Assembly (NCBI GenBank): GCA_030562195.1
Contig: CM060202.1
Span: forward strand, 8,246,001 to 8,310,000
DNA length: 64,000 bases
DNA from: Nipponacmea schrenckii
Taxonomy: Eukaryota > Mollusca > Gastropoda > Lottiidae
Direction: 5' to 3'
Within the stretch, counting starts at the first letter, position 1, and every line of letters begins with the position of its first letter. Position numbers and translations under genes: made by a program. Positions 1 to 13,365 of this stretch are shown piece by piece. The notes under the pieces were generated by a model. It was not told where the DNA came from and searched no databases. It saw nothing but the letters and a program-made list of their open reading frames with translations.

Positions 1-769
1 TAATTTGAGTAAAGATTAAGGATTTAGACATAAATAGTAACTTCAGCTCTTTATATTAACATCAATTTCTAATGTAAATAAGTTTCTCTTCAATATCAAT
101 ATTTTCTATAGCAGATAAAGCACACAATTCTAATGAATGTTTTTGAAACCAAAACAATTGTGACAGTAAAATATCATGCCCATCTGCAATATGTGGTATT
201 CTGCCCCACACTTAAATAGCACTAGCTCAATTATTGTCGAAAATTGAGGTCACAGACCTCCCAAGTCTGAAGGAATTTTTGTTGATGTGGAGTGGAATTC
301 AATAGCAGATTAATTTTATCTTGAGCCTTGGAGACAAGACAGATTTGTAGGCTATTAGATGATAATAATAGAATTTGAACTCGCTGAGAGCAACTAATAT
401 CTTGTCCTGTCATCAATATGAGTCACACGGTTGTCTCGTCAACTAGTTACAGTACTAATCTTGGTGTCACACTAACATGTTACTATGACCAATGTGATGA
501 CCAATACGGTACTTTGAGACATTGACATGTTTTTATAGTTTCCTTGAAAGCAGTGAGTCATTACATCAAGTAGATTATTTTGTCTTAAGATAGAGAATTT
601 GTCTTGATGATTTTATGTTGAAGGTCTACTTTTGAGTTTTCATTAAATTTTTTAATTTGGCAAACTCAAGCATATAAAATGAGAATTCTGAGGATTTTTA
701 AACTTTTTTGTGAGTCATGGGTTCTTATGGTATCTATTTTCACCCTTTCAGTTTCCAGTCACATATAGG

Positions 770-960
770 CTAGCCAGTTGACCATGTCTGTGTTTAGGCT
801 TATGACATGGTTGTGTCTCCGTTTAGGCTTACCACATGTTCGTGTTTTAGTTGAGACTTACCACATGGACGTGTCTTGGTTTAGACTTACCACATGGACG
901 TGTCTTAGTTGAGACTTACCACATGGACGTGTCTTGGTTTAGCCTTACCATGTTATAGTT
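770..960. repeat. Minisatellite, about 30-bp unit
   Basis: Four to five imperfect tandem copies of a unit containing ACTTACCACATGGACGTGTC, joined by TTGGTTTAG or TTAGTTGAG variants. The first copies, near 780-840, are the most diverged. Confidence 0.8.
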
Positions 961-1474
961 ATCCGTGGTCCATGGAATTCTAAGAAAACTAGACGATTTA
1001 TAACATCACTATCACAATAGCTGCAATATGTTTGTCAAAATTCCTTATGAATATTCTCCCTCACCCACTTCATTCGAATTTATTTCCAATTCCAAGGAAC
1101 TATTCCCTTTAAAATATGAACTAGACACATGAAGAAGCTCAAAGGGAGATAATAATATGTGTGTCTCAAGTTAGTTAATCCCTCTCTCCAATAGTGTCTA
1201 ATACTTTAATCTTGATTAATGAAGATAACACAGAGACCAGACAACCTCTCCATGAGACCTGTTTAATATCATTTGTCCACAATCACAGAAAATTATACTA
1301 TCATTCTAATTCAATTTCTAGAATATTTAAATCACATACTTTATTAAATTGAAATTAATGATTTTTGTTTCAAATTTGACAGAATTATTGGTACCTCTAC
1401 AGCTTTTTATGCTTTTTCAAGATATTCATTCATAGTGAGTGACATTAATTATTAACAATTGACTATTTCTGATT

Positions 1475-1765
1475 ACTGAGTAGTTTTCCATACAACTCAT
1501 TTACAATTTCAGCTGATTTACTGAGTAGTTTTCCATACAACTCATTTACAATTTCAATAGATTACTGAGTAGTTTTCTATACAACTCATTTACAATTTCA
1601 CCTGATTACTTAGTAGTTTTCCATACAACTCATTTAGAATTCGACTGATTACTGAGTAGTTTTCCATACAACTCACTAACAATTTCAACTGACTACTGAG
1701 TAGTGTTCAATAAAACTCATTTAGAATTTCACTTGATTACTGAGTAGTTTTCTATACAACTCATT
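1475..1765. repeat. Minisatellite, about 44-bp unit
   Basis: About seven tandem copies of a unit containing ACTGAGTAGTTTTCCATACA followed by ACTCATTTACAATTTCA, with copy-to-copy substitutions. Further GATAGTGAGTT repeats follow at about 1820-1910. Confidence 0.85.
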
Positions 1766-3745
1766 TACAATTTTGAAGTTTCAGTTTTAAAAAAAATCGA
1801 CCAATGATAAAAAAAAAATTGATAGTGAGTTAAAATTTATAGTGAGTTAAAATTGATAGTGAGTTGTATTGGAAATACCTCAGGAATCTAGATAATAAAT
1901 AGTGAGTTGTATTGAAAATTAAGTAGAATTGGAAAGGCCAATTTGAAATAACAGAAAGATTTTCAAACATAATTATTGTTAAAAGTAATCATATGTTTTC
2001 AGGGAATTTGAAAGATTAAAAAGTATGATACAAAGTGAAATTAATATTTTTAAAAGCAGCAACAGCCGTACAGGAAATTACCACACTAGTAGAGCACTTT
2101 AATTACAGACTATGGCGTATGACATTAGTTTAAGAACAAAGGCACTTAAAATTTCATTAAGTCTTTATTTCATTAGAAAGCAGCTCTTAGGCTCGTGTAT
2201 GATTAACATTTTCATTCATCAAAGGTTTTTCTAATTAAAAGTTTATAAAAAAACCATGGTTTATGCTTGTCAAAAAATTAATAGACTGCAAAATTTCATT
2301 GAATTAGGTATTTGATTAATCTTTGTAAAAGAAATGGAGTATGGAATTGAGTTTGATATACAGTTAGATTCGAAGGCAGCTCTTGCCATTACTATATATA
2401 TGATCAAAATATAAAATGTTAGCAGAAAATATTTGACTCCAAGAATGATCTTTGACCAATATGGTTGATTTTCAAATTATAAATTGAGCACACACTGTTC
2501 GATGTAATGTTAATTCTCAACTCTATGATCAATTTATCAGATCTTTGGTGTCTATTTTTGTATTTTAATGATATTTATCTAGTCTGCAGACAGTTAGCAA
2601 ACACACTTTACCAATATGGCTGCCATTATTTGTCATTTTCAAATAAAATTGTCATGTCAGCCTGTATTTTTCTGTCATAAGTACCCATAGTTCAAGAGAA
2701 CTGTTGAGATGCTCTATGAAACACAAATTATCTGTATTATTCAGTCTAGAAATATTAAAATAGAACCTGGAACATGTTGTTATTTAGAGTTTCATGCTGT
2801 GCAATCCTCAGACAAGTGACCAAACTCTCCAGTTTTAAAGAGACTGAGTATAGATGATAAAGTTTGAATTTGGTTATTTCCTTACAATGAATACAGAGTT
2901 ATTGCCCCTGTTATTTGAAGTTTGAAAATTTAATTTTCCAATAAATACAGAATAATCCCCTTTGGACCCTAAAAAATGAATCTGCCTTAGGGTTCTCCTA
3001 GTTTTCAGCCGAAAATCTGTTAGAAATGCTTATTTATCCAATATTCAAGGACTTTCAGAAACATTTTTTAGTTTTATTTTAGATGTTATTTATTAACAAT
3101 CAATGGCCATCTACAAAGTCTTAAGTTAAGTGTTAAGGTCAAAAATTATTCTAAAATAAATCATAAACTTCACTTTGTCAACATTTATTATCTTACCTGT
3201 CAAATATTGAACATATTTATTGAATATTTAGTTTCCATTTAAATTCAATTTTCTAATATTTTTGATTGATAGATCCATTAGCTTTGACTTGTTCAAGATT
3301 TTGAGTAGAGGTCAAAGGGTCAGATTTGTTTTAATTGAATTTTTGTTTTATATTTTTGTTATGATAATCATTGAAAGAGATGAATTCTGAATATATATCT
3401 AAATATTATATAAATTGCCATATTGTTAATGTATCTGTACCTTCTACTTAGTTACATTTGATTTACTTAGATGTTACGTGATCTTTCTGAACAACAGTGC
3501 AGAAACCCTGATTATTTCTCATAAGCATTAGAGAAGCTATAGTTTCCATCAGATATTGATGATACTTGATAAGAACTAGTATAAACATGGTTGTAATCAG
3601 ACCTTGAATGAGTCAAAGGGAGCGACAGTGGTCTACTGATTTGTATGCTTTCTTGTTTTGTAACCTCCCAAAATTTTCATTGTGAGTATAAAGGGTCAAA
3701 ATTTTCATTTTGAATATAGAATTTTGTAATTTGGTATTTTTGCAG

Positions 3746-6700
3746 GTAAAATAGAACTAAAAGAAGAAACTGTAGAGAGTTTGTTATCCACTGCGTGCCT
3801 TATTCAATTATCAGAGGTGGTAGAAGCCTGCTGCAGTTTCTTAATGAAACAGTTACATCCGTCCAATTGCATCGGTATACGACAGTTTGCTGATATACAA
3901 GGCTGTTCTAATCTATTCAAAGTTGCAAATAATTATGTTATGGTAAGTACTATTTTCCTTGTTTCGACAGATTTAATGGGTCCGCAGTGGCTCAGTGAGT
4001 TGGATGCTTGCTCGCTAACATGAAGGTCCAGGGTTCAATTCTGGCAAAGCTCGGTATCCCCTTGTCAGAGATGCAGGTTGGAAGAACTGACATGGAAAAA
4101 GCATAAGGAGTATTCATTTCACTTAGTAAAGAATCAGAATTTTTGCTTTATACTGAACATTATACTTGACATGCAGCTACATTAAGCTTTCAATGTACAA
4201 AGTTTCATGTCTAAATTTTGTTCTGTTTGCAGGAAAATTTTGTAGAAGTGATGAACAATCAGGAGTTTTTTATTTTACCGTTTGAAGAAGTGTGTAAATT
4301 ATTAGCCAGTGATGATTTAAATGTTCCTAATGAAGAGACAATATTTGAAGCTTTAGTCAAATGGGCAAAACACGATCTCCCAAATCGAAAAAAATTCCTT
4401 CCAAAACTTTTAATTCATATCAAACTCCCATTGATGTCACCTCAGGTATGTAGAATGTGCACTTATTTGTTTACCTTTCACAGATTTTGATATTTTACAG
4501 AGATTTTGAGAGGTTTTCTGTTTTACAGAGATTTTGAGAGGTTTTCTCGGCTCAGTTTTATGTATCAAAGACAATAAAAGCTTCTGTTTGTACTATTTCC
4601 TTCCATCAGGTCATGTTATTTGTACATTAGAAAACTTTATGATGTCTTTGTCACAATTGGATTGTGATTTCTGTTGCAAATTTGATGGTAAATGAGCTTG
4701 CTTCTTTGTTCATCAAACTTTCAAAGCCTTCATTGTCATTATGGGTTGTCCTAACAAGGATTGTTTATCTGAAACATGTACCGTCAGCACAAGATGAGGC
4801 CTAGACTATTTGAATCTTAGATCTGATCCAGTCTGTTTCTGTCCTTTGATGAATTAGTAAGAAGGTAGTCATGATAATGATAGGATAGTCTAGAAGATAA
4901 GTGATAATGTTACCAGGTTAATTAGGAACTATCATATCATCTTATTATATATCTCATATTGGCTTATCAGATTTCTGTCTGTCAGATAGTCTTGTCTTAA
5001 ATGTCAACTCTTTAGACTGTCTACAAAATGTTAATAGTCTATTAACGGGAACATTAAGATTGATTTAACTTTTTTATAGCTTGTTTCCAGTAAATAGATA
5101 ATTTCTTTTGTTATATTACATTAAAGTGAAAAATTATTATATCCTGCCTTTGAAATATTAAGGAAAATGATGTAAAATGACTATATAATTCACAGAGAAT
5201 ATTTGCATACACTGATAAAACTTGTATCAGAGATTCCTGGGATTTGTTTGGGCACATTTGGGTAAACAGGCCTGTCAGTAGGTACCAGTAGGCCTACTCA
5301 GAATCTCATCTTGATACTCATTGTTGTAAGTGCTGGTATTACCAATCAGTCCTATAATAAATATTGTAATATAAAGGTTAGGATAGGACACATATTGATA
5401 TATTTGATGTTATTTGATTGGCAAAGTTAAATTCTCATTAAGAAAATGGCCCTAGAAAATTTCTAGGAAATCTCAGCAAATTAAATCATATCGCTTGTTT
5501 ATAGACACTTTGTTCTCATTTCCATGACTTCAATCAATAAGTGGGCTTAGTTTTATACTGGTGAACAAAGCCATGGCCAAAACTGGATTTGGGTCTTCTT
5601 ATGTGCTGGATGGTAGCCTATATGCAATATTGTAATGTCTAAACCTATGATTATCATCTTGATGTTTATGAATAATTGTTATTCTTTCAGTTTATTGCGG
5701 ACCATGTTCATAATAATCCATTATTTCAAGATGATAAAGAATGTCAAACTTTAATAATGGAAGCCTTTAAATATCACTTATTACCAGAACGCAGATCATC
5801 ATTCCAATCTCCACGAATTAAACCCAGAAAATCAACAGTTGGCGTTCTTTATGCTGTTGGTGGTATGGACTGCACTAAAGGTAACATTTCTACCATATCC
5901 CAACATTGCATTGTTCAGAGATTTCCTATTGGATGTCAATATTTCATGTGAAGTGATATGAGTATTCTTTGATGGATAAAAAGATTTGCACAACTGTGTC
6001 GGAATCAGAACTTGAAACATATTGAATACTACAGTCAATCCCTTCAATGATGTGGCATTTATTTATCGAAAAACTGTAGTTTGTCAAGTGACGCTATGAC
6101 GTAGTCAAAAAACAGCAATGGCGCTAAGATTTGTGTCATTTTCATTAAATATAAAACAGTGAATTTGTATTAATAAAAGTATCAAAAATATATATATAAG
6201 AATTAAGCGTTGGTCTCAGTAGCGTTATTGGTGTGACTTTATCAGTTTTTCATGTTATCTATTGCGTTTACATACCAATAATGCCAATGAGACCTATGTT
6301 TAATTCTTAAATATATCACATCCAAGAATGCGTCTTGAATAGTTTATGTGTAAAAATATCAGTGCTTGACTAATACTTATAATGAAGGCAACAAATAATT
6401 TCAATTCACTGCCTTCTTAAAAATAAAATGTTCAAGATAAATGCATGTTCCATCTGATATCTTTTCATTGATTATCTTTTTTTTTGGATAAAACTATTTT
6501 TTGTACTTAAATGATGAAACAATTGATTTTAACAGGTGCCACAAGTATTGAGAAATATGAATTACGAACCAACACATGGACCCAAGTAGCTAATATGAAT
6601 GGTAGAAGATTACAGTTCGGAGTAGCAGTGTTAGATGAGAAACTCTATGTTGTTGGTGGTCGAGATGGATTAAAAACATTGAATACTGTGGAATGTTATG

Positions 6701-9071
6701 ATCCAAAAAAGAAGACCTGGACACTGATGCAACCAATGTCAACACATAGACATGGCTTAGGTGAGTCCAAATCATAATTTCAAAGCAACAGACCAACTCA
6801 TTCTAATGGTACTTTGTGAGATACTAGGTAGTTATGATTCAATATATATGAAGAGTATGATACTATTTGTTGAAAAACAAATGTCTTGTCCTCATATGTA
6901 CAGAAAAGTATTTTGTTGTTAAAGTCTTTACCATCATTTGACATATATGTTAACAAGATGTATTTATGTTTTAGTTTTAATCCATGTCATGTAGAAAGAT
7001 GAAAAAGTGCTGTGGAAGAATATCTTGCTTCTCTAATGACCTAGGTTGTTCTCCAATGACCATGTTTGTTCTCTAATGACTTGTTGTTTTCTTATGACCT
7101 AGGTTGTTCTCCAATGACCATGGTTTTTCTCTGATGACCTTTTTTGTTCTCTCATGATCGTTGTGGTTCTCTAATGACCTTTGTTGTTCTTTAATAACCG
7201 TTGTGGTTCTCTGATGACCTTTGTGTTGCTTTATAATGATGTTGTGGTTCCCTAATGACCGTGGTTCTTGGTTAATGATCTTTGCAGTTTTTTTCTTTTG
7301 TTACTAGTCTATTTTCTCTTTGATTTCATAAATAACTCTTTGAACACTGAGTGTAATTCAATCAAACATCTTATACCCTGAACTCTAAGTATTATTACTG
7401 AAAGCGTATGACATTGAAATCTCCACAATTATGTGACCTCTCAGGTTGAAAGGGTCAAAGATGGTTTGATTTGACCTGTAATCTGTTTTATTTAAGGTGT
7501 TGGTGTGCTTGAGGGACCAATGTATGCAGTAGGTGGCCATGATGGTTGGTCGTATCTGAGTACAGTTGAAAGATGGGACCCACAAGCTAAACAATGGAGT
7601 TATGTAGCACCAATGTCTACCATGAGGAGTACTGTTGGTGTGGCAGCTTTACATGGAAAGTAAGTAACTTTGTAGATGCAAAATGTAATTTCCATATCAA
7701 GGATTGTAGAATGCTTCTTTATGGATAATTAATTAGTTTTTTGGATACTTATTTATTTTTTTGTTGTGTCATTTATGGCAGCAGGTATATTATTTTTTTT
7801 TTTTTATTTTTTTTTATTTTATGTTATTTTAAGACTTTTTATCCCTTTAAGTTTCAGTAGAAATTTGAAAAATTTGTTGTTCAGTTGTTTTGCTTTCCAT
7901 GATTCATTTCTATGACAACATTTTTTCTAGGTTATATGCTGTTGGAGGTAGAGATGGTAGCTCTTGTTTAAAAACTGTGGAATGTTTCGATCCTCATACT
8001 AATAAATGGACCAATTGTACCCCTATGTCTAAGCGAAGAGGGGGAGTAGGTGTTGCTAATTGTAATGGATTCCTGTATGCTGTTGGTGGTCATGAAACAC
8101 CAGCTACTAATCCAACATGTAGTAGATTTGATTGTGCTGAAAGGTTGGTATGATTCCTAAGCTTTTATTGCAGCATCTGCATGGAACCCAGATCTATAAA
8201 ACATAAAAACACATAAAAAACATTAGTATGTAATGCATTTAAATAGTTATAAAATTCCATTGAAGTAACTCTTTTTGAAATTTTAACTATACATTCTACT
8301 ATGTTTTTAGTTAAAGTAAATAGTAATTGACATAATACAAGCCATATGCTGAAAACATTTGTTTTTATCTGTGAGACAAATTTATTTTGTGGTCAAAGGG
8401 AGATAACGAGTAGATGGATGATTTTTAAACTTCTTTTATTTATTGAAAAAAACTTATCCTATTTCAGATATGATCCGAAAACAGACCAATGGACAATGAT
8501 AGCGCCTATTGGTTGTCCTCGTGATGCAGTAGGTTTATCTCCCTTGGGTGATAAAATTTTCGCTGTTGGAGGTTATGATGGTCAGCAATATTTAAACGAT
8601 GTAGAATGTTATGATCCTGTTACTAACGAATGGACAAGGGTCAGTATAAGCTATAAAATCCAATTACATCTATTAGTTGTCTAATAAAGCTGATAATGTT
8701 AGTTTTCCTAGCACAATTCCCATTCCTTATTTCTTTTTTAATACACTGAATGGTTGAGTTAGTATCTGCCTAGCAAACAGGCAGTCTTCATTAGCCCATA
8801 AGGTGCAGAAGAGTAGGATGTAAAACTGCATTCATTTCATTTCATATCAAACAGGGAACTGAGTTGACTCTGTGGTTTCCCTGTGACAGTGAAGTAGATC
8901 TTAGTGGCTCACATAAAAAAGCTTCAAGTCAGGGGATAAAAAATATAAGTGAGCTAATGCTCCATTCATTTCAATTCCTTGTAAAAGACTGACTTATAAT
9001 CTGTTTTTTAGGTGTCCTCGTTATGTACTGGTCGAGCAGGAGCATGTGTGGTTCATGTGCAATCAAGCTGA
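3746..9071 (+). CDS. KLHL5-like: Kelch-like protein, KLHL1/4/5 group (KLHL5-like), 3' part of gene
   Basis: Family role (known): BTB-BACK-Kelch proteins are mostly substrate adaptors of Cullin-3 ubiquitin ligases; the KLHL1/4/5 branch is also linked to actin. Seen: eight exons at 3746-3942, 4233-4445, 5691-5880, 6536-6760, 7497-7659, 7931-8143, 8468-8639 and 9012-9071 (TGA at 9069). All phases match, giving 476 codons. Exon 1 enters with two bases of a split Gly codon and reads [18 protein letters not shown], the end of BTB. BACK follows ([26 protein letters not shown]). Then come the linker [20 protein letters not shown] and six Kelch blades with LYAVGG/LYVVGG/IFAVGG and W turns. The C-terminus [13 protein letters not shown] is typical of this group. 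Blade 5 carries an extra loop ([18 protein letters not shown]). The BTB core exon and the start codon lie upstream of the window. KLHL1 or KLHL4 cannot be excluded, since invertebrates usually have a single member. Confidence 0.93.
3976..4113 (+). repeat. tRNA-derived SINE head (family 1), in a KLHL intron
   Basis: The segment has an A-box-like TGGCTCAGTGAGTTGGATGC and a B-box-like GGGTTCAATTCTGGC, followed by the SINE body CCCCTTGTCAGAGATGCAGG. The same body occurs in the copies near 13.2, 35.0 and 58.0 kb. The 3' part of the element is missing here. Confidence 0.75.
6029..6312 (+). mobile_element. MITE-like element with long hairpin, copy 1
   Basis: The segment shares its whole length with 12190-12515 in opposite orientation. 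It has a flank with ACTGTAGTTTGTCAAGTGAC and then a hairpin (about 6198-6309) whose arms carry GTTGGTCTCAGTAGCGTTAT and CAATAATGCCAATGAGACC. There is no coding capacity. It lies within a KLHL intron. Confidence 0.75.
7030..7290. repeat. Short tandem repeat, about 20-bp unit, in a KLHL intron
   Basis: Around a dozen degenerate copies of a unit like TTGTTCTCTAATGACC run in tandem directly upstream of the exon starting at 7497. Confidence 0.8.
8762..8840 (+). repeat. SINE family 1, 3' tail fragment
   Basis: The stretch with CTTCATTAGCCCATAAGGTG and CAGAAGAGTAGGATGTAAAA matches the 3' tail of the SINE copies near 13.0 kb (reverse strand) and 58.1 kb. Only the tail is present. Confidence 0.7.
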
Positions 9072-10490
9072 CTATCACTCAAACGATCATTAGCTTTGCT
9101 GAAAAAATGGCCATCCGGACTTTTACATCTAAAAAAAGTGAAATCTCAGTTATCTTCATGGTTGTAAAATAAATATCATATTCAAAACACATCATATAAT
9201 ATTTATCATATCATACTTTTCTCAGGCAAATTCATTCTTGCCAAGGGACATAATCAACCATTATCATATCAAGTGCCATTTTAGCTTAGAGAGTATAGTT
9301 AGTGATCGTTTGGAGATTAGTTGAATATAACCCGATGTCAAAATGGAGGCATGTAAAAAAAGTTAAAATTCATGAAACCGAATTGTGGTGGAATGATGTT
9401 TGGGATGAAAATCAGATGCAAAAATGAAATGTTTGAAAAGGAGGTGTATGTATTGTGGTTATGAATAGAACTAGCCAACAGAGAAAGGATATTTTTGTGG
9501 AAGTTTCTTGCTTAAAATAGAATAGAAGTATTTTCGTGATGGTATTTTTGGAGAAGATTATTTATATGAAGAAAGCTTAAGAGTGATGCAAATGTATTTT
9601 GCCTATTATTCAGATATGTCTATACAGCTGTAGAGTGCTGAACAATTGTACTGTGATTTCCATCTCTAAAGTGCCTTATGATAACAATGTATGTGTAAAC
9701 TTGATGTCGAAGTGGGCCTGGTAGCCTATGGTTCTATGCAAAAATCATCTTAAAACCAGAAGGAAATTCCCTGATAACAAAATTACATTTAGAGCCCCAG
9801 CAATATTAATAACTTTTTCAAATAAAGCGACTTTTAGGTCATGAATTTCCATGAATATTTTTGATGGGTTGCCTATGTTCAGTTTACATTTTAAGCACTT
9901 AGTATTATTGCTTGTGAATTTTACCCCCTAAGATTCAACGATCACCCTATACTATTGACCATATTATAATTGTCTCATTTGAAACCTAGTCTGACTTAAA
10001 AACCACTTATGTTTCTTTAAAAGTCCACAGGTCATATCCTGTACTTACCATAGAAACCATGAACATCAGCTACAGAGCTCTATACACCAGTTCTGAAAGA
10101 GCATCATACAAAAGCTACGACTTGAACACAATAAAACCCTTACAAATCAGAATAAACCAATTCTGTTTTGTTTTTTGGTTGTATAGTGTCTGTCATATTG
10201 ACTTAAGATACTGCATTGCGGCAATATTTTACTATTGTGTTGTCAGATCTGGTGTATAGAGGCCTAGAGATGCATTCTATGTGTCTCTCAAAACCATATA
10301 TTTTATATAGAGATCAATAGTATACCATGCCTTTAATTTATTTCCTATGTATTATTTACTAAATATGGCATAAGTAATGACTTTAGGTACATTTAATTCA
10401 ATATTCATTTTGAGCAATATCTTTGAATGTTTTTCATATTAGTTGGTTCTTCCTATTTAATATTTTCAATAAAAATTTTGTACCTCTTGA
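9072..10490 (+). other. 3' UTR region of the Kelch-like gene
   Basis: No coding sequence is seen after the stop. Candidate polyadenylation signals AATAAA lie near 9169, near 9821 and at 10468-10473, the last followed by a T-rich stretch. The true end is not determinable by eye, so the span is the longest plausible UTR. Confidence 0.45.
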
Positions 10491-12190
10491 CAATGACTTT
10501 TTTCATTTTATTATGGTATAAATTTCATTTCATATTGGAAATTTCTTCCCTAAAAAATTCAGCATTCCAATTCGTTTCAGACCTCGGTGAAGAACAGGGC
10601 CATTGAAAATTTGAGAAGTTTGTTACATGTAGCATTTGTTATTGGAATTCAAAATCCATTTTGATAAGTTTTCTGTATTTAAGTGAATTATAGAGTTAAA
10701 ATGGTTGTTTTATTTGTGGGCTTTTAAAATATTATATTGCTTTAAATTAAAGAATTCATTTTCATAAAAAGTTTTCTGTTTTTTGTTTGAAATTTGTTCA
10801 TGACATTATTCAGAGTTTACTGCTTATCAACCAATGAAAGGTCAGACATTGAAAACCCCTATATGGAGGGGTCAAAATTTTACTAATTGGCTCGGTAGAA
10901 TTATATTATTATACTGGTTAATTTTGTTGTTTTTAAAAAAGGATAGTTAATTACAGTTTCTTATCTTGCCCATGAAAAATTGTTTTTTTAAGAGTTGTCA
11001 AAAAAAGAAGAAAAAGACAATTTTTCATGGCACAGGTAAAAAATGATTTCTCATTATCTATTGGTTTTATTAAGTAAACTATGACATGACACGCTGACAA
11101 ACCTGGTTACATACTGACACTAGGTGATGTAAGTCTGAACTTTGACCTTTCCAATAATCTTTCATGCTTATTGTTGTTATTTCTTAGTCACAGTGTTGTA
11201 GATTCAATACGTCATATTTAATTTCAATATCTTTCAATTTTGTAATTATTTATTTTAATGTTATATTAGTGATCCTTGGGTCAACTTTCTAAATTACAGA
11301 AACTCAATGGTTCTGTCAAATATTCAACCAAAAATAATTTGAAAATCAAAACATACAATAGGAAGGTCGCTCTGGCCATGATATGCTCACTAAAAAATTC
11401 ACTCTTGGTCTGAGTAGGAAAAATTGCTGGACAAAATTGTGTGTTTTCTGCTAATAAAATTCATGCTTTGTCTCAGTAGGAAAAGTGTTAGGACAAACTG
11501 CTGACAAAAAAAATACAGGCTTTGTCTCAGTATCATTTATGCATTGCTGATTCTTCCATTGCAACATATTGGAATTTGAAAAATTGGTGTATTTTGTAGG
11601 TTTTTAGTTTGCAACTAAAAGGAAATGATGCAAAACTTAGGTTTTATCAGATCTATGAGAAAAAATTCTTATCTGATCTTTCATTCATTTGTAAAGATGC
11701 AGTATTTAAAAGGTTGACCTAAGAAAAGTGTTAAAATGTTTTATCAATATTGTTGCTGTGTTGCCATTATATTTGTTGTTTTATTAAGACATAGTAAATC
11801 TTGTAGATCAAGTCAGATCTGTGAAGGAAATGCAAAACCTTATAGTTTAATAGTCATTTGCTGATGCTATTTCATTGTTTATTCAAGTTCCTTTGCCAAA
11901 ACAAAGCAAGTCTGATCAGTGACAGATTAAAGAATTAGGCTTTACATTTCCTTATCGGTCTATATGTAAATATTTATTTTCTTGAAATGCTCAAATTCAA
12001 CATATTTTTATACCAAAAATTAATAACTTCCATATTTTACCAAATTTGCTGAATCATTTTTTGCCATATTTATAATAGTCTTAAACAACATTGCCTTAAT
12101 AGTTTCAAATGGGTGCTATCATTGTAGATTATTAATAATGTAAATTATACCTGGAAATTTGGGAAACCAATATCATTTTAAATTAGTAGA
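10490..12190. other. Intergenic DNA, no gene seen
   Basis: AT-rich sequence without convincing exons on either strand. Weakly repeated phrases are visible (for example TTTGTCTCAGTAGGAAAA near 11470 and similar near 11405), but there is no clear array. Confidence 0.5.
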
Positions 12191-12515
12191 TTGTAATTAA
12201 GGATTAAATGTTGGTCTCACTAGCATTATTCCATTTATGTATGTTTGTGGCGTGATCAACTATGTTTGCACACCAATAATGCTAGTGAGACCAACGTTTA
12301 ATTCTTATATTTACATTTAGATACTTTTATTAATGCAATTTTCACTTTCTTATGATCAGTTTCCTTGAATTTGCCACGAATCTTAGATTGTGTCATTGTG
12401 TGGTGCCTTGACGACGTCAATCACGTTATAGTATCACGTGACAAACTACAGTTATTGGAAAATAAATACCAGTTTGTTTAACTAGTTCATTGAAGGGAGT
12501 GATAGTAAAAATGTA
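12190..12515 (-). mobile_element. MITE-like element with long hairpin, copy 2
   Basis: Reverse-oriented relative of 6029-6312. The hairpin at about 12196-12308 has arms with GTTGGTCTCACTAGCATTAT and AATAATGCTAGTGAGACCAAC, followed by the shared body with ATCACGTGACAAACTACAG. The arms pair more exactly than in copy 1, so this copy looks younger. Confidence 0.78.
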
Positions 12516-13011
12516 AATATTACATGTTATTCATTTTTGCATTTTTCTTATCACAACCTCCATTGCAATAACCAGCACTACGTCAGTTTGAATTAGGTGA
12601 AGTTCCAGAACACTTAGGTGAGGTGTGTTATTGTTAATGGCATGTCACAACACAATTCTAGTTTTGGGCGATTTTTTACATTTCCTAAATCCTACACATT
12701 TACTACTCTAAGTTTTATGCCATCACATACCTAAAACACAAGGCTCACCTACATGTTGTGTTCTCATATATCAATTTATATAGAGATGAAAAAATCCTAG
12801 TCTAGATTTATCATGTTAAACCATATTTAAAGTTTCTTTGTAAATATCATTTTTCCTTTATGTTTTTTTTTACAGTAATAAAACTTAAAGCAATACAATT
12901 TACGTCTTTTCAATAATAGACTATTAGAATGGGGAGACTTTCATTGATAGTAAGTTGTATTAAAAATGGCCCAGTAATCAGATATAATTGATATTGATAA
13001 AAAATGGAGTG

Positions 13012-13365
13012 AATATAGTTTTACGTCCTACTCTTCTGCACCTTACGGGCTAATAAAGACGGGCAAAGCCATGCAGTGTTCAATGAGAGAAATTTTGTCA
13101 GGACAGTGGCATCAGCCTACTGTTTTTTGTGATTTCCAAGTATCGAGGGATCTTTAACGTGTACAACCTGTAGCTCACTGGTCCTCAGTTTGTTGTCCCA
13201 TCTGAAGGACTAGGCGCTCTTTCCATGTCAGCCCTCTGACATGTATCACTGACAAGGGGAAACCAGGACGAAAAAATCTGCCATCTCGAAATTTGCTGGA
13301 ATTGAACCCGGGACCCTCAGGTTAGTGAACATTGCTCTAACTCACGAGCCACCACGGCTCACACT
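13012..13365 (-). repeat. tRNA-derived SINE, near full length (family 1)
   Basis: Read on the minus strand, it starts with a tRNA-like head (GGTGGCTCGTGAGTTAGAGC, then the B-box-like GGGTTCAATTCCAGC). The body CCCCTTGTCAGTGATACATG follows, and the tail is TTATTAGCCCGTAAGGTGCA then GAAGAGTAGGACGTAAAAC. It is the most complete copy in the window. Confidence 0.85.

Larger units (their letters stand above)
1..3745. other. Intron or upstream DNA of the Kelch-like gene
   Basis: AT-rich DNA without any exon that I could recognise; in particular I found no BTB-coding exon on the + strand. It ends in the acceptor TTTTTGCAG at 3737-3745, so it is at least partly an intron. It contains the two minisatellites listed separately. 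Confidence 0.6.

Noticed and set aside
3976..4060. A genuine tRNA gene
   Set aside because: A- and B-box-like words are present, but the cloverleaf stems do not close and the sequence continues into a SINE body shared with other copies.
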